DNA of 64,000 bases, from contig JAPWDM010000005.1 in NCBI GenBank assembly GCA_035578155.1, forward strand, positions 52,272,454 to 52,336,453, in the 5' to 3' direction. Positions within the stretch are counted from its first letter, which is position 1. Each line of letters begins with the position of its first letter. Below the pieces are notes generated by a model that was not told the origin of the DNA, did no database searches, and was given only the letters and a program-made list of their open reading frames with translations. This stretch comes from Brachynemurus nebulosus. Its lineage: Eukaryota; Arthropoda; Insecta; Neuroptera; Myrmeleontidae. Below are positions 58,706 through 64,000 of the stretch, in pieces. The position numbers and the translations under genes are program-made.

Positions 58706-59202
58706 ACTAATATATTATATAAACGCTATTTTTACGAACAATAAACCATTTAAAAATAAGTCATTGGAATTTTACTTACCCTAACAAAATCATGTAAGAC
58801 ATCGATCAGAGCTTTGCACACCTCTGGAATAATTCGTGAAATGCTTGGTTCAGATATCCGAAACAGATACATAAGTGATGGATAGCTGTCGCCGGTAGCC
58901 AAATATCTTAATGTTACTAACAACCTAATACGAGTTGGTATCGCTTCACGAAAGTTGGTATCAGATTTTCTTATAATCGGTGTGATCTTCTCTAATAGGT
59001 ATTCAAAATCTTCTTGACTCATTCGAGTAAAATTTCGAAATAAAGCTTGATCGTCAGCCATCAATTTATTAAGAAAGTCATTCTGTGCTTCTTGACCACC
59101 AACATATAATTGTCTCCTCCACCACCTTGGCTTCCTTCTTTTCTTTTTCCTATTCAAAGCTATTACCAGATATGCAGCCGCCGCAACCGTTTGTAAAGAC
59201 AT
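57036..59202 (-). CDS. Harbinger DDE transposase (DDE_Tnp_4 type), 415 aa
   Basis: Two exons, 59202-58780 and 57860-57036, joined at AGG|GTAAGT and TTTCCAG|ATTCCC in phase 0 (1248 nt). I start at the ATG giving MSLQTVAAAAYL; an upstream in-frame start exists but would read into the subterminal region. Residues 45-140 hold the helical N-terminal region (FRNFTRMSQEDFEYLLEKI, then LATGDSYPSLMYLFRISEPS). Catalytic residues are D170 in GACDGKH, D260 in LTDDAFPL and E298 in VENSFG, with SDGGVF between the first two. All three are present and the length fits HARBI1-like proteins. Its intron holds the second exon of the MADF gene on the other strand. Confidence 0.92.
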
Positions 59203-60201
59203 GATGCCGCAAACTGAAGTTGCCTCTATTGAATTGATTAAGACGCATGCCACAAACATGTGCTACAATGCGCATGCGACAGTGAACGACAAGTTGCTCG
59301 TTCAACAATGTCTTTTAAATGTGCGTCAAGTCGCATATCTACAAATAGGAAACACTAGAGGATTTGTAGCGTGCTACATGTTGCCTAATGTTGCCCCAGT
59401 GGAATTGCGCCTTAAGGTATCACTTGACGGCTTATGACGTCAATGACCGTAAAGGTAGTAATAATCCAAAATTTCAAATCGGTTCAAACAATTTATGCAA
59501 TCACCAAAGAAAAATGTTACGTTAACGTTACTTAACGAAGTGGACCGTAAAAAAATGAACAGGCATCAACACGCGTTAAATATCTTTTATTTTTTATTTT
59601 TGGCCTTATCACATACAACTGTAATGCATTAAATATCAAAACTATATAACTTATAATACTTACTGATTATTTATTTTTTCCATAATTTTTGAATGTGAGT
59701 GTACTTTAGAAGTTAAGAATTTATACCTGAGAAACCAGATTTTGTTTGGACATAATTATTATGAAAAAATAAGAATTAAATTTTTTTTAAATATGTCAAT
59801 TTGTATTTTGCAAACTAAACAACACAATTTTATGAATTATTGAAACCTAAAAAATGCGCCAAGTCAGGATTTCGTAGTTAGAAGCCAGAATTTTTCGCAA
59901 TTCTCGGGATAAAAATTTATTATTTTTAACTCTTTTAAACAAACCATATGGAAAAAATTTTTGTCTCAAAATGCCGGACTTTTTACTGCCAGTGATAAGT
60001 ACAAAAGATAAGATTATAAGGCCAGTGATAAGTAAAGAAAAGGAAAAAAAATCAAAGATCCCAACATCAAAAAAGTGAACCCTAGGAATTTACAAAATAT
60101 AAATTATACTAAATTATGTTGATAAAATTGCACATTATTTAGAATTATACCGTATTTCGGAAAATCTGTCATAGATGGCGGCACCTGTAACAGTGAATAA
60201 A

Positions 60202-60383
60202 GTTGAGCGTCCACTAGGTCGGAAACGCAGCGCGGCGCAGTTCCGCTCTCGGAGATAAATACATTTAAATAAATGCAGGTGCGTCATCTAGGTCGACAGA
60301 ACGAGCGGTACGCTACCGCCCCGGAGATCTTATTGATGTAAAAACCGCACTGCGCCGCGTGTCCGACCTAGTGAACGCACAGC
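60202..60383. mobile_element. short GC-rich MITE
   Basis: The ends are GTTGAGCGTCCACTAGGTC and the inverse GCTGTGCGTTCACTAGGTC. The adjoining CGCGGCGCAGT also pairs. It is much more GC-rich than its surroundings. Confidence 0.6.
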
Positions 60384-60385
60384 GT

Positions 60386-60858
60386 TAGAGTCCCTATAAT
60401 AAATAGAGTCGTGACATGTCATCCATTTTCTGTCCAAAACAGAGCGGGAAGCTTCAAAATTAATTATCATATGTTTGAGTAAATATTTTTGAATACATAA
60501 TTATTGTTAATAAGTTATGAATTAATGAACAATTAATAAATTTGTAAATAATAAACAAATACTTTACTTTGCAAAATACCACTTTTATTTTTGAAACAAT
60601 ATTGTCACAGTTTCAAAAATAAAAGTGGTATTTTGCAAAGTAAAGTATTTGTTTATTATTTACAAATATGGAATACCATAAAGTAACGCTCAAATCTATT
60701 AATATTAAAAAATTTTAATTTAATTATTCTTTTTGAGTTAATCTAAATGATTTTTGTTAATATTTAATTAATTTCCAATATATTTTACGCAAACTCTGGT
60801 CAGAAAATGACGGAACCAATCAGCGTTCAGCACACATGTCACGACTCTAGGGACTCTA
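60386..60858. mobile_element. TIR element with an internal hairpin
   Basis: The ends are TAGAGTCCCTA with AGAGTCGTGACATGTCAT, and the inverse TAGAGTCCCTAGAGTCGTG. Inside is a near-perfect palindrome at 60540-60667. Confidence 0.6.
60540..60667. repeat. palindrome with 58-bp arms and 12-base loop
   Basis: The arm ATTTGTAAATAATAAACAAA...TTTTGAAAC at 60540-60597 is inverted at 60610-60667. I found no mismatch. Confidence 0.85.
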
Positions 60859-60939
60859 CAGTGAATATATACATATCACAGCATTTTGAGCCGTCATACT
60901 GCAGGACAAGTTAACTCGTCTTAATCATCTAAAAGTTAA

Positions 60940-62546
60940 TTTGTTAATTTATAAATACCTAAATACTTTATTTTCTATATCAATTAAGAAAAAATCAGTA
61001 ACATTTTTTAAAAACGACACTGTCTATTATTAAGTTACATAAGGTCTGACACTGATTATTTAAAAGTGGTCAAATGCGGGTAGACCACTTGATGCGATGA
61101 CAGATATGAGGAATTTATAAGGATTTCATTGTACTACGAAATCCTAAAAATAAATCTTGCTTACTATCAGTAGTTATTTTTTGATCACTAGTTTGGGTAT
61201 TTCAATTTTGTGATTTCTAATATGTAATTAAAAGTTTTTTATTTAAAGAAAATTAAAAAAACAATTTTAATTTTACAATTTATTTTATGGAGCTTCCATA
61301 TACCACGTAGTCCCGCTTAGGCCATTTTTGTAACCACCTCTCCGATCCTTTGACGTAGCTTTTGCCGCCATTTTCTGCCCCCTCCTCTACGGAGTATTAA
61401 GTTAAAAAAGGTTTTCTCATTGTTATTTGAAGTTTAATTTTCATAATTTTGACACGAAGTGTAAAATTACGCACCTTCAACATAGACGAAAATTCAATTT
61501 TCACTAATCGAATCACGTGGTTAATGGAAGCCCTTTAACACAAAATCATTACATGAACGTCATTTATAAATTAATTATACGAATGTTATTGAAGTTACTG
61601 TGATCTAACTTTCCGTTTTTTTTTTGGTAACTTTTTGGAACTTTTGTTAAAAGTTTATTAATTTCTATTTTTGTCACCTGCACAAATTACAATGACAGAA
61701 GTATAAACATAATCAGATAATTTACCGAAAACTGACATTTATGGCGACAGATTTTGCCAATCATTTAAAATAGGATTGGGAACAGCAGCGTTTCTAGTGT
61801 TAATGCCACGAATCAACTATGCGTAATGGGGTATTTGACGGTATCAAAGAAAAACAAAAAAAAAACAAATTTTAATGAAAATTGATAATAAAATACAGCA
61901 ATTTATTATGTTAATTCATCCTAACTATCATTATTTAATTTTTAAAAAATTAATATTTTTCAGCTATAAATTACGTCAGCAGAAATGGGCTGTGACGTTG
62001 CTTTCTCTTATATTTCAACACTGTCGCCACTAGTGTCGCTACGTCAATTCCGGTTAGCAAACATAACTATGGAAATTAACTTGAATTTAATTAATTTTTT
62101 TTAAAATCAACAATTTTTTTTCTTAGTTATAAGAAAAATAAACAGTTTTTTTTCTTAGTTACATGACACCTGTTGCTATCTAGAGAATGTGACGTAATTG
62201 GAGCTAATGAACTTTTTCGAAATTTTGAGAACAAATATATAAATTAATTTTTTCTAACGATTTTCGGCATTATTTTTAAAAATTAATTTTATATATATGC
62301 ATAATACATAAATATGCGTATTTTAAAACAGTTTCCCAAAATTGGTCAAATTCCCCATTTCGACACGTAATGCACAAACTGGCATGGATTAAACTGTAGT
62401 AGATTACAATAATAAAAAAAAATTATTAGTGAAGTTTTAACATAAGTTTCTGTAACGATTTAGGCAATAAAAAAAATATATGCATATTTCCTACAGGAAA
62501 TAGCCTTAAAAAAGAGTCATAAAAAACACTTTTGTCTCTTTTTCAT
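60940..62546. other. intergenic between E and F, 3' flank of F
   Basis: No gene seen. The only defined unit is the TIR element at 61822-62359. Sequence near 61200-61720 resembles 50850-51500 downstream of gene E (shared TTAGGCCATTTTTG), so flanks were duplicated with the genes. Confidence 0.45.
61822..62359. mobile_element. TIR element, relative of 29302-29846
   Basis: The ends are AATGGGGTATTTGAC and GTCAAATTCCCCATT. The interior shares CTGTGACGTTGCTTTCTC, CACTAGTGTCGCTACG and ACACCTGTTGCTATCTAGAG with the gene C copy. Confidence 0.65.
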
Positions 62547-62989
62547 TTATTTCGTCATATGTTTCCTTTTATGTACACCAAGATAATGTTTAGTGGTGAA
62601 ACTGTCATCACAAATTTCACATGAAAACAATTTGATTCCCGTGTGAGTTCGTTCGTGCACTTTAAGATCATTGCTATTTGTAAAACCTTTTTGGCAAGTG
62701 GAACAAACGTACGGTCTATGACCGGAATGAAATCGTTCATGGACAACGCAGTTTGTCTTCTGTCGAAAAGTTTTCTCACAGTAACTACATTTGAACGGGC
62801 GTTCACCGGTGTGAGTTCGAACGTGCGATTGTAGTGATGATTTAGTTCTACAACGATGATCACACAGTTCACATTTAAATGGTTTTACACCGGTATGAAT
62901 AAATATATGTCTTGTTAAAGCAATTGGTCGAGGAAATCGTTTGGCGCAGTACGGGCACAGATGATTTTTCACTTTTCTGTTTTCCTCGG
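62547..62989 (-). CDS. gene F: last exon of a ZAD-C2H2 zinc-finger gene (partial)
   Basis: It starts at an acceptor (TTTGTAG|CCGAGGAAAAC) in the same phase as the last exons of genes A-E and ends HKRKHMTK before a TAA. It holds five C2H2 fingers with TGVKPFK, TGERPFK, SGHRPYV and TGIKLFS linkers. The fourth and fifth fingers ([34 protein letters not shown]) are close to the paralogs. The first three differ at DNA-contact positions. The upstream exons, including the ZAD, should lie beyond 64000 because the preceding intron extends past the window end. Confidence 0.85.
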
Positions 62990-63281
62990 CTACAAATAAA
63001 GCAACGTATTAATATATTTATTTATAATAAACTATTTATTTTGATATATTTAATATTAAGCTTGGCCTGGAAGGCATACGAAATTCGACTATAGCGCTCA
63101 AGGTGGACAAATATGTCAGTTTATCCGGACGCTGTTTGTACATAGTTTTATTATTTTTTAAAAAGTATTTTTTTTTAAATATTGTCTTGATTTTTTTAAA
63201 GTGAGTACTTATTACGATATCTATTTACCATTAAAAAAAAAATTATTTGTAAAGTTATTTATACATTTTCACGATCACCTA

Positions 63282-63875
63282 GTTTTTTGGCTATAATTAA
63301 AAAACTAATGGTCTGATTTTAATGATTTTTTTTTTAAATCTTCGTCATTACGAGGAATTTATGATAAAAAAATACTAGAACTCGATACCGATACTGGAAA
63401 TGATGGAAAGTAAAAGGACGGCGGAGCAGCACTGGAGCTTCATTTTAGGGCAAAGGGTCATTAAATAAGAGTTCCAATTTCCCTTTGCCTGAAACTGAAA
63501 TTGAGAAGTTGATCTGACAATGTACAAAAATTTTATAAAGAATTATTCGCAAAAATTTGTTATTTTTTAGTACCTGCTAGTTGTATTTTTAGTAATGAAA
63601 AATCGAAAAAAGTGTTTTTACTTTTTTTTAAATTGTTCATTTTTTCATGTAGACTACAAGAAAAAATACGAAAAAGTTGATATAACCACACGTAAAAAAA
63701 TTTTATGAGCGATCATTCGTAAAAACTTAACATTTTTGTTCATTTAAAGCCATAAAACTACCAAAAACATTCATTTTTGCTTATTTTTTTATCATAAATC
63801 CGCCGTAAAGACGAGCATTTAAAAAAAAAAATCATTAAAATTGAACCATTAGTTTTTTATTTATAGCCAAAAAAC
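63282..63875. mobile_element. long-TIR element in the last intron of gene F
   Basis: The left arm (GTTTTTTGGCTATAATTAAA, then AACTAATGG and TTTTAATGATTTTTTTTT) is inverted at the right end (CCATTAGTTTTTTATTTATA, then GCCAAAAAAC). The arms are about 95 bp. No coding region. Confidence 0.6.
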
Positions 63876-64000
63876 CAGGGCCGTGTTCGATTTGTGGTAT
63901 AAAAAATGCTCGCGCATGTGCACTATCAAGCCGCGCAAACATAAAATTCAAATTATTTGACGTCTACTACCATATTTGGAAACTTGTAGACGTTACATAT

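Larger units (their letters stand above)
56133..59412. mobile_element. complete PIF/Harbinger DNA transposon, TSD TAA
   Basis: The terminal inverted repeats are AGGCGCAATTCCACTGAGGC on the left and, read inverted, AGGCGCAATTCCACTGGGGC on the right. TAA lies on both sides (56130-56132, 59413-59415). It carries two intact genes: a DDE transposase on the minus strand and a MADF-type protein on the plus strand. Both are required partners in known PIF/Harbinger elements, where the usual second protein has a Myb/SANT-like or MADF-type DNA-binding domain. Size, ends and open frames all fit an autonomous copy. Confidence 0.92.
59926..60939. mobile_element. TTAA MITE, family T2, split by two further elements
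   Basis: It starts TTAACTCTTTTAAACAAACC and ends TCATCTAAAAGTTAA. The family core GGCGGCACCTG breaks at about 60199 and resumes at about 60859, and ACAGTGAATA occurs on both sides of the inserted block. Confidence 0.6.

Overview
This is an AT-rich nuclear window from an arthropod, almost certainly an insect. Its genes are built from an arthropod-type ZAD (zinc-finger associated domain) joined to C2H2 zinc fingers. They are split by GT-AG introns and embedded in hAT, PIF/Harbinger, TTAA-target, Ty3/Gypsy and R4/Dong-like elements. I cannot name the order or species from the sequence alone.

The backbone is a head-to-tail array of six paralogous ZAD-C2H2 genes, all on the minus strand. I call them A (4773-12591), B (16018-22076), C (24803-32962), D (43601-50252), E (51655-55751) and F (62547-62989, last exon only; the rest lies beyond the window). 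I rebuilt the exons of A-E from splice signals, frame and paralog comparison. Each uses ZAD half 1, ZAD half 2, an acidic linker, a six-finger region over three exons, and a last exon with five fingers. The predicted proteins are 549, 519, 587, 512 and 523 residues, with open frames throughout. They are probably nuclear DNA-binding factors with a dimerising N-terminus. The targets are unknown.

Three changes stand out inside the array. Gene C has a tandem duplication of about 1.77 kb that built a new chimeric 201-nt exon in frame. Gene D has lost the family start codon (ATA) but has an in-frame upstream ATG. Gene A lacks the intron that splits the linker in B-E.

Transposable elements fill most of the rest. 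A 5'-truncated, frameshifted R4/Dong-like LINE sits against a TTA microsatellite (660-2578). A Ty3/Gypsy LTR element (33452-41809) has 958-bp LTRs that differ, by my reading, at one base; it keeps gag and protease but has lost most of pol. A complete PIF/Harbinger element (56133-59412) carries an intact DDE transposase and an intact MADF-type protein, on opposite strands with interlaced exons. Around and inside the genes lie many short TIR elements, several nested, plus foldback palindromes and repeats containing tRNA-Thr-like units. Many of the non-autonomous calls rest on target-site duplications read directly from the sequence.
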